DNA of 64,000 nucleotides from NCBI RefSeq assembly GCF_002723955.1, contig NZ_BEWN01000003.1:186001-250000 (forward strand). The letters run 5' to 3'. The notes beneath the pieces were generated by a model. The model made no database searches. It saw only the letters and a program-made list of their open reading frames with translations, and was not told the origin of the DNA. The translations under genes and the position numbers were made by a program. Origin of the DNA: Gluconobacter frateurii (GTDB lineage: Bacteria; Pseudomonadota; Alphaproteobacteria; Acetobacterales; Acetobacteraceae). Below are positions 26,538-35,498 of this stretch, one piece after another (positions within the stretch are counted from its first letter, which is position 1; each line of letters begins with the position of its first letter).

Positions 26538-27293
26538 ATGAGTACCTCTCTTTTTGATCTAACGGGCCGTCGGGCCCTTGTGACGGGTTCATCTCAAGGC
26601 ATTGGTTTCAGCCTCGCACAGGGCCTTCAGGCAGCGGGAGCCGAAATTGTTCTCAATGGTCGGGACCCTCAAAAACTGACCGCTGCGGCTGAAAAATTGG
26701 GTGGAGTGAAAACGCTACCTTTTGATGTGACAGATCATGCTGCCGTTAAGGCTGCCATTGATCGCTTTGAAGCGGAAACTGGCCCGATCGACATTCTCGT
26801 CAACAATGCCGGAATGCAGTACCGTGCGCCGCTGGAGGATTTCCCACCGGAGATGTTCCAGAAGGTTCTCCAGACAAATCTGACCTCCATCTTCAATGTT
26901 GGTCAGGCTGTTGCAAAGCACATGCTGGGCCGGAAGAGTGGTAAGATCATCAATGTTGCGAGTGTACAGACAGCCCTCGCCCGCCCGAATATTTCGCCGT
27001 ACACCGCGACCAAAGGGGCCGTGGGCAATCTGACCAAAGGTATGGCCACCGAGTGGGCAAGGCATGGCCTGCAGTGCAACGCGATTGCACCGGGGTATTT
27101 TGATACCCCTTTGAATGCCGCTCTCGTCAATGATGCAGAGTTCTCACAATGGCTGGAGAAGCGCACTCCCGCCGGACGCTGGGGTCAATTGGAAGAACTC
27201 ACCGGAGCATGCATTTTTCTGGCATCCTCGGCATCCTCTTTTGTAAACGGTCACGTCTTATATGTTGATGGCGGGATCACCGTCTCTCTTTGA
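26538..27293 (+). CDS. gno: Gluconate 5-dehydrogenase-type SDR (5-ketogluconate reductase)
   Basis: A 251-residue short-chain dehydrogenase. The Rossmann motif is TGSSQGIGFSLA, then NNAG in DILVNNAGMQYRAPLE, and the catalytic Ser-Tyr-Lys in NVASVQTALARPNISPYTATKGA. It ends NGHVLYVDGGITVSL. The ASVQ...YTATKGAV and RTPAGRWGQ segments are those of the Gluconobacter gno/IdnO group, which interconverts gluconate and 5-ketogluconate with NADP(H). The frame is open from 26478, inside gntP, but ATG 26538 follows GGGAG at 26522-26526 and gives the family start. Confidence 0.88.
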   Translation: MSTSLFDLTGRRALVTGSSQGIGFSLAQGLQAAGAEIVLNGRDPQKLTAAAEKLGGVKTLPFDVTDHAAVKAAIDRFEAETGPIDILVNNAGMQYRAPLEDFPPEMFQKVLQTNLTSIFNVGQAVAKHMLGRKSGKIINVASVQTALARPNISPYTATKGAVGNLTKGMATEWARHGLQCNAIAPGYFDTPLNAALVNDAEFSQWLEKRTPAGRWGQLEELTGACIFLASSASSFVNGHVLYVDGGITVSL

Positions 27294-27300
27294 GAGAGCA

Positions 27301-28296
27301 TTATCGGCGCAGTAGCAGAACCAGTAGAAACGCTGCGCCGATTGCCGAAATAACGATCCCGACTGGCAATTCCTGAGACGGCAGCACGCAGCGGCTGAGG
27401 ATATCTGCCATGACCGTCAGCATGCCTCCGGCAACCATCGCAGGCATGAAGCTCCCTTTCAAAGAGCTACCCCAGATTGGACGGACAAGATGCGGTACAA
27501 TCAGGCCTACAAAACCGATCGGGCCACAAAGGGCGACGGTCATGGCGCAGCCAAAGGCACAGAGCGCGAGAACGCATAACCTGAGCTTTTGAATATGGAT
27601 CCCCAGAGAAGCGGCCGTCTCTTCGCCGGCCATCAAGGCATCAAGTTCTCTTCGATAGGCAAGGCCACCCAACAATACCGGCAGGAAGCCAAGACCGACA
27701 ACAGGAAGCGCTGACCAGGACGCTCCTGAAAAACTTCCCATTGTCCAGAACAGAACCGACTGCGCCGTATTTCGATCCCCCCAGAAGATCAGGAGGTTGG
27801 TCAGTGTTGAAAAAATAAACGACACAGCAAGCCCCGACAGCAAGACGCGTTCTGTCGAAACGGCAAGGTTGTTCTTTCGTCTGAACACAATCAAAAGAAG
27901 CAGTGCGCCTGTTGCGAGGAAAGCTCCCACTGAGGCACCCACAGCAGCCGTCCAGATCCCCAATAGATCGCCACAGAGTACAATGACTGCGACGGCCCCT
28001 GTCGCGGCCCCGGAAGACAGGCCGAAGAGAAAGGGATCTGCCAGAGGATTGCGGGTGGCAGCCTGAAGAAGAGCCCCTGCGCCGGCCAGAGTAGCGCCGG
28101 TCAGGAAGGCAAGAAAAAATCGGGGTATTCGCAGAGACCAGAGAATACGAGCGGCGATATCATGACTATGCGGGCCAGCCCAGAAACCTGTCTTCAGTGC
28201 TCCCCAGGACATGGAAGCGCTGCCAAGCACAGTTTCGAGCACACCCAGCCCCACAATGACGGGGATGGCAACATAAAGACTGATCTGCCGGATCAC
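27301..28296 (-). CDS. btuC: FecCD-family ABC permease, probable cobalamin importer
   Basis: A 331-residue permease of the FecCD/BtuC family. Family segments are LRIPRFFLAFLTGATLAGAGALLQ, NPLADPFLFGLSSGAATG, GPIGFVGLIVPHLVR, and the ending SQELPVGIVISAIGAAFLLVLLLRR. It is the last of four genes (receptor, ATPase, binding protein, permease) read from a cobalamin riboswitch, so B12 or a cobinamide precursor is the likely cargo. On sequence alone, an iron chelate would be equally possible. Confidence 0.87.
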   Translation of the reverse strand: MIRQISLYVAIPVIVGLGVLETVLGSASMSWGALKTGFWAGPHSHDIAARILWSLRIPRFFLAFLTGATLAGAGALLQAATRNPLADPFLFGLSSGAATGAVAVIVLCGDLLGIWTAAVGASVGAFLATGALLLLIVFRRKNNLAVSTERVLLSGLAVSFIFSTLTNLLIFWGDRNTAQSVLFWTMGSFSGASWSALPVVGLGFLPVLLGGLAYRRELDALMAGEETAASLGIHIQKLRLCVLALCAFGCAMTVALCGPIGFVGLIVPHLVRPIWGSSLKGSFMPAMVAGGMLTVMADILSRCVLPSQELPVGIVISAIGAAFLLVLLLRR

Positions 28297-29243
28297 GGTT
28301 TGGTCTCTGGATGCAGAAATACAGATATTTTTTCGATTGCATCAATGTTGGCCGGAGACGGCGTCATCTCATCATAGCGTACTGCCAGAATGCGATTGGC
28401 TTTTAGGGCAGCATTCTCGATCAGAAGAGGATGGCTCCGCAGAAACGCCAGGCTCTCTGAAATGCCACTGCCGTAATCCACGATGAGAATAGCCTCAGGG
28501 TCTCTGACAGCCACATTCTCCCAAGATGCTGAACCCCAGTTTGTCGGTAGATCGCTGAAGATGTTCTGGCCGCCTCCGAGCCAGATCAGCTCCGTTGCCA
28601 GAGCATATTTCCCGGCCGTAAAGGGACGATCACGTCCGCTATCGTAGAGAAACACGCGCAAAGGGTGATGCCCAACAAGCCGGCTCTGGACTGCCCGAAC
28701 GCGATTTTTCCAGCCTTCTACAAGACTCTGGGCTTCTGCGGTGCGGTCAAAGACCTGCCCCAGACGCTCCTCATCGTCATAGAGTAAGTCTAGCGTGGGG
28801 CGTCCAGAAGTCTGTCCCACCCTCATGCAGCTTTCGGAGAGAACAAGGGTTGGAATCCCTTGTGCGGCCAGCGTTTCCGGTGTGACGTCTCCTCCGACAT
28901 GCATTCCGTAGTTCCAGCCGGCAAAGAAGAAATCCGTTCCAGCATTCAGAAGCTGCTCAAGCGTCGGGTAATGTGTAGCGATCTCCGGAAGAGCGCCGAG
29001 TTTTTTTTGAAATGCAGGTGTGCGCTTGTTCCAGCCGGAAATGCCCGTCACCCCTGCCATGAAAGGCTGCAAGTGAAGCGCAAAGGCCATTTCTGCCATG
29101 TTGACGTCGTGAATGACGGCGTGGGTCGGTCTGTGGGTGATCGTCACAGGCTTGCCGCAGCTCTGGATCGTTATCGGGTAAGAAAAAGCATTCTGAACAC
29201 TCAAAAGCGCTCCCAGGCCCATAGCCCATAAGGAATTTTTCAA
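28293..29243 (-). CDS. btuF: Periplasmic binding protein, FecB/BtuF-like
   Basis: A 316-residue cluster-III (helical backbone) binding protein. A signal peptide (LWAMGLGALLSVQNAFSYP) is followed by ITIQSCGKPVTITHRPTHAVIHD and YPTLEQLLNAGTDFFFAGWNYG. Its gene overlaps the ATPase gene and the permease gene by 4 bp each. The upstream riboswitch points to corrinoid binding. Two cysteines (SCGKP, SCMRVG) may form a disulfide. Confidence 0.83.
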   Translation of the reverse strand: MKNSLWAMGLGALLSVQNAFSYPITIQSCGKPVTITHRPTHAVIHDVNMAEMAFALHLQPFMAGVTGISGWNKRTPAFQKKLGALPEIATHYPTLEQLLNAGTDFFFAGWNYGMHVGGDVTPETLAAQGIPTLVLSESCMRVGQTSGRPTLDLLYDDEERLGQVFDRTAEAQSLVEGWKNRVRAVQSRLVGHHPLRVFLYDSGRDRPFTAGKYALATELIWLGGGQNIFSDLPTNWGSASWENVAVRDPEAILIVDYGSGISESLAFLRSHPLLIENAALKANRILAVRYDEMTPSPANIDAIEKISVFLHPETKP

Positions 29244-29998
29244 GGCTTTACGGACCTGAACAGGAGCGACACGTGCCCATCGTCGAGCGTAATCTGATGC
29301 GTGTTCAACCTGAACGTTTCTTCAAACATTTTTGAAAACAAGATCTGGCGGGACGGTCCATCCATGAGCAGGTGGCCATTACTCAAAAGAAGCGTTCTGG
29401 CTGCGAAGTCAGGAATGAAAGACAGATCGTGTAGGACCGCCAGAATAGTCATAGGGAGTGTTCGTAACAGAGTCAGAAGCTCTGATCGTGCCGCGAGGTC
29501 CAGATGATTTGTGGGTTCATCCAGCAGCAGGATACGGGGTGTCTGTGCCAGACATCGCGCCAGCATAACCCGCTGACGCTCCCCGCCTGAAAGGCTTCCC
29601 ATGGTGCGCTTCATCAGCGAACTGACACTACAATGGTCAACAGCACTTTGTATTGTCACGTCATCTTCGACATGAGTGGACGTCCCCTGAAATGGGAGGC
29701 GCCCAAGCGCAATGTAATCAGACACCAGAAACTCGGACGCAACGTCATCGCTCTGGGACAACCACGCGATCTGACGGGCGATCTCACGCCGCGAAAGATT
29801 TTTGAGTGGCTGACCCACCAGCGCAACATGCCCCTGAGAGGGTGTTAGCAAGCCTGCCAAAAGTTTCAACAGAGTGCTTTTTCCGGCTCCGTTCGGGCCG
29901 ATAACCGCGATATGCTCGCCAGCTCTGACGGAGAGATCCGCCAGAGCCAGCGCGCCGTCATATCCCAACTCTTTAGCCTGTAATATGACGTCCGACAC
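29240..29998 (-). CDS. btuD: ABC ATPase, FecE/BtuD-like
   Basis: A 252-residue ATPase. Walker A is GPNGAGKSTLLKLL, the Q-loop region is IAWLSQSDDV, the signature is LSGGERQRVMLARCLA, Walker B is ILLLDEPTNHLD, and the switch His is in AVLHDLSF. It follows the receptor stop by two bases and powers the FecCD permease. The LDEPTNHLD form is usual for the FecE/BtuD branch. Confidence 0.88.
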   Translation of the reverse strand: MSDVILQAKELGYDGALALADLSVRAGEHIAVIGPNGAGKSTLLKLLAGLLTPSQGHVALVGQPLKNLSRREIARQIAWLSQSDDVASEFLVSDYIALGRLPFQGTSTHVEDDVTIQSAVDHCSVSSLMKRTMGSLSGGERQRVMLARCLAQTPRILLLDEPTNHLDLAARSELLTLLRTLPMTILAVLHDLSFIPDFAARTLLLSNGHLLMDGPSRQILFSKMFEETFRLNTHQITLDDGHVSLLFRSVKP

Positions 29999-30000
29999 TG

Positions 30001-32226
30001 TCAGAAACCGGCCTGAAGACTGATTGAGAAAGACCGTGGTGCGCCCAGCATCACTTCGCTCGGGTAGCTGGTATCAGCCCACTGGATGAAATGCTTGTTC
30101 CCCACATTATCAATCCGACCATACACCGTAATGCCCCGATAGGCATGCCAGGCGGCGAAAAGATTGACCAGAGAATAATCTTTCAAACTCAATGTGTTAG
30201 CATAGTCTCCTTTGCGTGCGGAGACATAGCGCATCCCGGCACCCAGATCGACAGGTAGATCAGCCACGCGGGACCAGACGCCCCAGAGATTGGCTGTCAC
30301 CGCCGGGACGTTCGGCACTTCGTTACCTGAGGCATTAACCGTCGCCGACGGATAGAAAGACCCATACCGGGACCATGTATATGCGACGTTCCCGGAAAGG
30401 CTCCAGTGCTTACCGAGCGTCAGATCACCCTGCCATTCCACACCGCGCGACTTCTGCACCCCCGCCGTGGCAACGGTATCAACCCCGGTTGCCACCAGAA
30501 CCCGCGTTCGTCGGATATCGTAAAGAGACAACGTCGATGTGAGATGCCCTTTCCAGAATGACCCTTTGGCCCCGATCTCACCCTGTCGAGAGCGGCTCAA
30601 CTGGCTGAACTGACCTTTGTTAACAAGGAAAATGTTGGAACCTGGCGGATCTTCAGCAGTCGTGTAAACGCCGTAGAGGCTAATGTTGTCCGTCAGATCA
30701 TAAACCGGGCCAATCCGGAAATTGGCGGGATGATAGGTTCCTTTGAAGCTTGTCCCTGCGTTGAAGGTACCATTCTGATTGTAGTTCTGCCGGTCCAGCT
30801 TCAGCCAGTCATACCGGAAGCCGCCTACAAGGCGGAGGTTGTCGCGGATTGTCAGGACGTCTTCCATGAAAATGCCGGCATCCAGCATTGTCGTGGGTGA
30901 CTTCGTATAGGGATACTCGCCAGCAAAGCTTCCCGTAGATGTCTGCTCCGGATCGGCCAGCGAGACGCTGTCCGCATAATCGGCGCTGGGAAACCCGCGG
31001 TTTCGGATCAACCGCACGTAATAGGCATCTCCACCCACAACCAGACGGTTCTTCATTCCGAACAGACGGAAATCGAACTGTCCGTCCACGGTGTCTCCAA
31101 CCTGATGCTGGTTCATGTAAACATAGAACCTGTCACGACCTACGCGCCCCGGAGCGATCGCATTTCCAGAAGCATCTGTCTGACCCGGAGTGCTGATGTA
31201 GCTGTAGGACTCAGCGTTGTTCCAGCTACGATTGGCATACACGACGTAGGTCTTGTTATGAAAAGCCGTATTTACAGTGGGTTGCCACGTTAAATGTAGG
31301 GTGGGTGTTACGTTGACTGAGCCTGCTTTGGCGTCCTTGGTATTATAATATCGCCATAGTGAAGACCGGCTAACCCCAAGCCCTTTGGAGGAAGACAGGA
31401 GGCCGCCGACCCCATCATGCACCTGAGAGAGTGGGACAAGAGGCGTTCCGTAATAGGTTGAAAGCCGATCTGTCAGATAGTCCACGCCAAGGCGGGCGGT
31501 GAATTTGCTTGACGGGTGCCAAAGCAGCGTTGTTGTAAAATCGTTACTGTGCGGGTCCGCCCCCGACACATATCCATCTGAAGATGTTCGGCTGAAATCA
31601 CTGCGGATCGCCAGAGTATCGGTGATGGGGATAGAGCCGCCAACACCTGCGTTCCAGGTATTGAAGCTGCCATAGGACACGAGCGCGTTGGCATGTGGGC
31701 CATCGAACGCAGGATCGCGTGTTCGCATATCCACGGTTCCACCTACGGCGCCCTGTCCATAAAGAACCGACGACGGGCCCTTGAGAACCTGAACGCTTTC
31801 CAGATTGAAGCTGTTGAGCGGCCGGTTCACCATTGTCGTCGGGCCGTAATAGATCCCGTCCCGCAGGATCAGAACCTGATTGCCACTAAATCCACGCATC
31901 ATCATTTGAGCGGGGCTGCCGGGAGAGCCGCCGGATGACACACCCGGGGCACTATCGGCAGCGTCTTCAGCATGAACATAGCCCCGCTGCTCCATGACAC
32001 TCCGCTGGATCACGTTGATGGTCGCGGGATTATGCTGGACTGTGAGCCCAAGTCGGCCGCCGATCGCTGCTGTGTCCTTAAGAGACTGCACCCGGCCATG
32101 CGCGGTGATGTGCTCTTCTTTGGCTCTGGTGCCAGCCTTGCGGACGTCGTCAGTCTGGGCAAATGCCGGTTGAAATACGGTGAGCGCCGCAACAGGCAGA
32201 ACACCGACAAAACTCTTTTTCCTCAT
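30001..32226 (-). CDS. btuB: TonB-dependent receptor under a cobalamin riboswitch
   Basis: A 741-residue outer-membrane receptor. I start at ATG 32226, which gives the signal peptide MRKKSFVGVLPVAALTVFQP; a GTG six codons upstream (32244) is also possible. The plug carries INVIQRSVMEQRGY, MMMRGFSGNQVLILRDGIYYG and VEVLKGPSSVLYGQGAVGGTVD, and the barrel ends FSISLQAGF. On family features it resembles siderophore receptors (FhuA/FepA-like) more than E. coli BtuB. Its leader holds a full cobalamin riboswitch and it heads a BtuDFC-like operon, so B12 uptake is the best inference. The gene symbol is by function, not by close orthology. Confidence 0.82.
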   Translation of the reverse strand: MRKKSFVGVLPVAALTVFQPAFAQTDDVRKAGTRAKEEHITAHGRVQSLKDTAAIGGRLGLTVQHNPATINVIQRSVMEQRGYVHAEDAADSAPGVSSGGSPGSPAQMMMRGFSGNQVLILRDGIYYGPTTMVNRPLNSFNLESVQVLKGPSSVLYGQGAVGGTVDMRTRDPAFDGPHANALVSYGSFNTWNAGVGGSIPITDTLAIRSDFSRTSSDGYVSGADPHSNDFTTTLLWHPSSKFTARLGVDYLTDRLSTYYGTPLVPLSQVHDGVGGLLSSSKGLGVSRSSLWRYYNTKDAKAGSVNVTPTLHLTWQPTVNTAFHNKTYVVYANRSWNNAESYSYISTPGQTDASGNAIAPGRVGRDRFYVYMNQHQVGDTVDGQFDFRLFGMKNRLVVGGDAYYVRLIRNRGFPSADYADSVSLADPEQTSTGSFAGEYPYTKSPTTMLDAGIFMEDVLTIRDNLRLVGGFRYDWLKLDRQNYNQNGTFNAGTSFKGTYHPANFRIGPVYDLTDNISLYGVYTTAEDPPGSNIFLVNKGQFSQLSRSRQGEIGAKGSFWKGHLTSTLSLYDIRRTRVLVATGVDTVATAGVQKSRGVEWQGDLTLGKHWSLSGNVAYTWSRYGSFYPSATVNASGNEVPNVPAVTANLWGVWSRVADLPVDLGAGMRYVSARKGDYANTLSLKDYSLVNLFAAWHAYRGITVYGRIDNVGNKHFIQWADTSYPSEVMLGAPRSFSISLQAGF

Positions 32227-32265
32227 GGATAACGCAAACTTCACTCAACAATGCGTCACTACGAT

Positions 32266-32290
32266 GAGTGAGAGCAAAAAGACCCTCACT
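32266..32290 (-). promoter_or_regulatory. Hairpin between riboswitch and receptor start
   Basis: AGTGAG (32266-32271) and CTCACT (32285-32290) form a 6-bp inverted repeat with a 13-base spacer. It lies between the riboswitch aptamer and the receptor start, where an expression platform would sit. It lacks a following U-run on the minus strand, so translational control is more likely than termination. Confidence 0.35.
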
Positions 32291-32334
32291 GCGTCCGGTG
32301 CACCCCGCCCTTCCGCCTCGTCTGTAACCATTTT

Positions 32335-32510
32335 CGATGGCAGGTCTCCTGGCTCGCGGATCAATGACGGGTCACAAACCTTCCCAAAGCAAGCGCTTCA
32401 GTGGTCGGGCGTAAAAGCCTCCGTGTGACACGTCTCACCACTTACAGTTGCGGGGGCAGCCACAGCATTTCACTGCGTTCCCTTTTCATCCTCTTTCGAG
32501 GAACCATCCG
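32335..32510 (-). promoter_or_regulatory. Cobalamin riboswitch upstream of the receptor/ABC operon
   Basis: On the minus strand the aptamer begins with GGTTCCTC...GAGGATGAAAAGGGAA and contains the conserved CCCCCGCAACTGTAAG core (32441-32456). It ends in the B12 box GAGCCAGGAGACCTGCC (32339-32355). The length of about 176 nt is normal. Bound adenosylcobalamin would shut down expression of the downstream receptor, ATPase, binding protein and permease. Confidence 0.95.
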
Positions 32511-32519
32511 TGAGCAAAG

Positions 32520-32547
32520 GACATAACCAAAACTCTCAAACAGTCAA
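32520..32547 (-). promoter_or_regulatory. Promoter of the cobalamin-riboswitch operon
   Basis: On the minus strand TTGACT (32542-32547) and TATGTC (32520-32525) are separated by 16 bases. Transcription would begin about 8 bases further on, just at the 5' edge of the riboswitch. The position fits very well; the hexamers are only fair. Confidence 0.5.
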
Positions 32548-32552
32548 ACACG

Positions 32553-32566
32553 TATGTTATAACATA
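32553..32566. repeat. Perfect 14-bp palindrome
   Basis: TATGTTATAACATA is a perfect palindrome just upstream of the predicted promoter of the receptor/ABC operon. It may be a protein-binding site or part of a promoter. Confidence 0.45.
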
Positions 32567-32684
32567 TCAATAATTTTTCTTGGTTTCGTAAAGCAACATT
32601 ACGGTTACCAAACGGTTTCAGGTGCGCTAATAGCAGTTGGTCACCAACGATTCCCCCATGGGGTATATATAACAAAGGTTTTCT

Positions 32685-32827
32685 GCGGTTTCTGACTTCA
32701 TAGGAAATGCGTGAAAAATCTTGTCGTTGCGTTTTGATATTGAAAAAACATTTAGTTTTGATATTGCGGTTTCTGCAAGTGCGTATCAATCTCACAAAAA
32801 GTTCCGGAAACATATATAACTTTTCCG
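32685..32827 (+). promoter_or_regulatory. Repeat-rich AT-rich upstream region of the second receptor
   Basis: This stretch of an otherwise gene-free 355 bp gap is clearly AT-rich. GCGGTTTCTG occurs at 32685-32694 and 32766-32775. GTTTTGATATTG occurs at 32731-32742 and 32755-32766, 24 bp apart. CGGAAA (32805-32810) and TTTCCG (32822-32827) form an inverted repeat around TATATAAC, a likely -10 region. These are candidate operator sites for the receptor gene that starts at 32866. I do not recognise a Fur box. Confidence 0.45.
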
Positions 32828-32865
32828 CGAACTGTCATTCTCGCTGGAGGTAGTCAGACCATTCC

Positions 32866-35181
32866 ATGAAATCTGTGTTGTCGGGTTCGTCACCCCGGAA
32901 GAAGCTCTATCCTGCGGTGTTCACGGCTATACTGCTGTCCGGGTCATGGACAGGCGCATTTGCCGCTACGTCTGACGATACGACGGCGTCTGAAGAAGGA
33001 CGCAAAAAGGCGCTCCTTGCACCCTCTTCCAAAACATCCTCTGTTCCTCCGGATCGGCACGCCCACCCACATCCCAGGCATCAGGATGACAATCAGACCC
33101 CCAGCAGCATCGAACAGCTTCTTGTTGAAGGGCACCACCGGAATGCCTCGACGGACGGGACTGGCACTTACACTGTATCGGCTGTCTCGACGACCAAGAT
33201 GCTTCTCAAGCCCATGGATGTTCCGCAGTCCATCTCGGTGCTGAGCAGCCAGCAGATGAAGGATCAGAACCTCAACACGGTCGATGCGGCGCTCAAGCAG
33301 GTCGCAGGCGTTAACGTCAACCTGTACGGAGACGGCACCGGCGGCTACACGGCCCGTGGCTTCACCCTTCAGGCACAGTATGACGGGGTCCCCTCAACTG
33401 GCGGCCTGTCGTTGAGCCAGCAGTACGATCTGGCGATCTACGACCGGATTGAGGTGCTGCGCGGCCCCGATGGAATGCTTCAGGGCTCCAGCACACCAGG
33501 CGGTAGCGTTAACTTCGTGCATAAGCGACCGACTGACGACTTTCAGGGCAATGCCTCTTTCTCAGCAGGGTCCTGGAACAACTACCACGCCACACTTGAT
33601 GTCGGCGGCCCTATCGCGCATTCAAAGATTATCTCCGCTCGTCTTGTTTTTGCAGGAACAGATCGCAATCAGTTCTATAACAACGCCTATGATCGTCGCT
33701 GGACAATCTATGGCGTGACAGACGTCCACCTGAGCCGACGCGACACGCTAACTGTCTCCGTCACATCCCAGACCAACGACACGACGCGCTACATGGGCCT
33801 TCCCCGCGCAAGCAATGGTGCGGATCTGAACCTGCCAACCAGCACGTTCGTGGGGGCCAACTGGGGCAAGTCCGAAGTGCCCATGACTGAAGTTGAAGCC
33901 CAGTTGGAGCATCTGTTCTCACACGGATGGCGCGGACGCATTAACTACCGTCACCGGACGGCAGATACGACGCTGCAATATGCGTATCTCAACGCCTATA
34001 ATGCCACAGCCAAAACCGGGAATTTCGTAGCGGCCAATACCCGATATGACGAAACCAATGATGGTCTGGACGCATACGTCACCGGCCCGCTTCACCTGTT
34101 CGGGCAGCGGCATGTTCTGATGATGGGCGCCAATTATGACCGTTACGTCTATGAAGGCGGCGGAGCCAGCGCGAACTCCCGTACCTACGCCGCTTTGGGT
34201 GGAATACCGCTGACAGCGTCCGGGTCCGTTCCGTCCCTCGCCTTGCCTGCCATCAGCACCCGCTATTGGGAGCCTTCCACGCAATGGGGTGTCTATGGGC
34301 AGGCGCAGATCAAGCCGATTTCGCCTTTCGCTATTCTGATTGGTGGCCGTGTCAGCGGTTATGTCAGCAAGACACGACGTATTTCACCGACCGTTGGCGC
34401 AACCAGTACCGACATCGACCAGCAAGGCATTCTGACGCCCTATATCGGCGGGGTCCTGCATCTGCGGCCAAACGTAACGGCCTACGTCAGCTACGTTTCG
34501 ACTTTCTCGCCGCAGTCAGCTTTCGACACAACCGGTCGGCTTGCCCCTGTCCGTGGCAACCAGCTTGAGGGTGGCATCAAGGGCGAGTTCTTCAAAGGCC
34601 ATCTTGGCATGACGCTGTCAGGCTACAAGATCATCCAGAAGAACGAAGCGCTCTATAACAGCACCATCGGTGCCATCTGTGGCCCCGGAGGCGTGGATGA
34701 CTGCTACGTCGCTACTGGCAAAACCCGCAGTCAGGGCGCTGAGGCTGAACTGATCGGTCGTCCGCTGGAAGGCTGGGATATTAACGCCAGCTATACTTAC
34801 AACGACAACAGGATCGTCAATAACGGCAGCGCGACCCAGGCTGGCCTGACTTATGCTGGCAACTCGCCCAAGCACCTGTGGAAGCTCTGGACGCATTATC
34901 GCTTCGAGCCCTACCACGGCGCACAGAAGAATATCTGGAGCATTGGAGGCGGTCTGAACGCCCAGACCAGCACCTTCGGGACGAACCGTACCGTTACGCA
35001 GGGTGGCTACATTATTGGTTCCGTCCAGGTCAGCTACCAGTGGAACAAGTACCTGTCTCTCTCCGCGACACTGAATAATATCGCTAACAAGCGTTATTAC
35101 CAGCGCCTCGGAAATCTCTATTATTACAACTACTACGGAGAGCCCAGAAACTTCATGTTCACGCTCAGATCCAACTTCTGA
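32866..35181 (+). CDS. TonB-dependent siderophore receptor
   Basis: A 771-residue TonB-dependent receptor of the siderophore (FhuE/FepA-like) group. A signal peptide (AVFTAILLSGSWTGAFA) is followed by a His/Pro/Lys-rich linker, then the plug with MDVPQSISVLSSQQMKDQNL, TVDAALKQVAGVNVN, YTARGFTLQAQYDGVPS and EVLRGPDGMLQGSSTPGGSVN. The barrel ends FMFTLRSNF. GGAGG lies about 15 bases before the ATG. It is monocistronic and has no riboswitch. It probably imports a hydroxamate or related ferric siderophore; the exact ligand is unknown. Confidence 0.9.
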   Translation: MKSVLSGSSPRKKLYPAVFTAILLSGSWTGAFAATSDDTTASEEGRKKALLAPSSKTSSVPPDRHAHPHPRHQDDNQTPSSIEQLLVEGHHRNASTDGTGTYTVSAVSTTKMLLKPMDVPQSISVLSSQQMKDQNLNTVDAALKQVAGVNVNLYGDGTGGYTARGFTLQAQYDGVPSTGGLSLSQQYDLAIYDRIEVLRGPDGMLQGSSTPGGSVNFVHKRPTDDFQGNASFSAGSWNNYHATLDVGGPIAHSKIISARLVFAGTDRNQFYNNAYDRRWTIYGVTDVHLSRRDTLTVSVTSQTNDTTRYMGLPRASNGADLNLPTSTFVGANWGKSEVPMTEVEAQLEHLFSHGWRGRINYRHRTADTTLQYAYLNAYNATAKTGNFVAANTRYDETNDGLDAYVTGPLHLFGQRHVLMMGANYDRYVYEGGGASANSRTYAALGGIPLTASGSVPSLALPAISTRYWEPSTQWGVYGQAQIKPISPFAILIGGRVSGYVSKTRRISPTVGATSTDIDQQGILTPYIGGVLHLRPNVTAYVSYVSTFSPQSAFDTTGRLAPVRGNQLEGGIKGEFFKGHLGMTLSGYKIIQKNEALYNSTIGAICGPGGVDDCYVATGKTRSQGAEAELIGRPLEGWDINASYTYNDNRIVNNGSATQAGLTYAGNSPKHLWKLWTHYRFEPYHGAQKNIWSIGGGLNAQTSTFGTNRTVTQGGYIIGSVQVSYQWNKYLSLSATLNNIANKRYYQRLGNLYYYNYYGEPRNFMFTLRSNF

Positions 35182-35189
35182 TGTGACTT

Positions 35190-35390
35190 TCAGGCTGCTT
35201 CGCAGGGAGACTGGATAACAGCGTGGCTCAGTGGATAGGGAGCCACCATGTTCAGTGCCTGTGGGGCAGTTTTCTCCGTATGCGTATCTGGGCCTGTGGT
35301 GCCGGGATCGGTTTGTCTGGACCACAGTAACAACATGATGAGCGCGGCAAGGACGATAACGATCGTCAGAATAACCCAGCGTTTTTCCAT
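35190..35390 (-). CDS. Small single-pass membrane protein
   Basis: A 66-residue protein starting at 35390 after GGAGAAAG. It has one hydrophobic helix (about residues 5-24, WVILTIVIVLAALIMLLLW) and a soluble tail rich in Thr/Pro, ending with a Cys. It converges on the receptor gene with an 8-bp gap. The longer frame from 35420 lacks a ribosome site. No family is recognised. Confidence 0.6.
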   Translation of the reverse strand: MEKRWVILTIVIVLAALIMLLLWSRQTDPGTTGPDTHTEKTAPQALNMVAPYPLSHAVIQSPCEAA

Positions 35391-35469
35391 GATCTTTCTC
35401 CACGCAGTCCTAAAGCACAAAGGATGTGCTGCGACCGCTTGGAATCAGAAACCAGCATAGGGTTAAGGG

Positions 35470-35490
35470 TTTCCTTCACACAGAAGGAAA
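35470..35490 (-). terminator. Possible terminator after the CHAD gene
   Basis: TTTCCTTC (35470-35477) and GAAGGAAA (35483-35490) form a perfect 8-bp stem with a 5-base loop, eight bases past the end of the CHAD gene on the minus strand. It is AT-rich and lacks a strong U-run, so the function is uncertain. Confidence 0.4.
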
Positions 35491-35498
35491 TAAGCTCG

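Noticed and set aside
32653-32663. CCCCATGGGG palindrome as a start site or rare regulator site
   Set aside because: A short GC palindrome alone; no frame starts there and no known site was recognised. It is mentioned only as part of the repeat region.
34618-35403. A 261-residue minus-strand frame at the 3' end of the siderophore receptor
   Set aside because: Antisense to the receptor barrel; the sequence is low in recognisable motifs, and the real minus-strand gene is the 66-residue membrane protein at 35190-35390.
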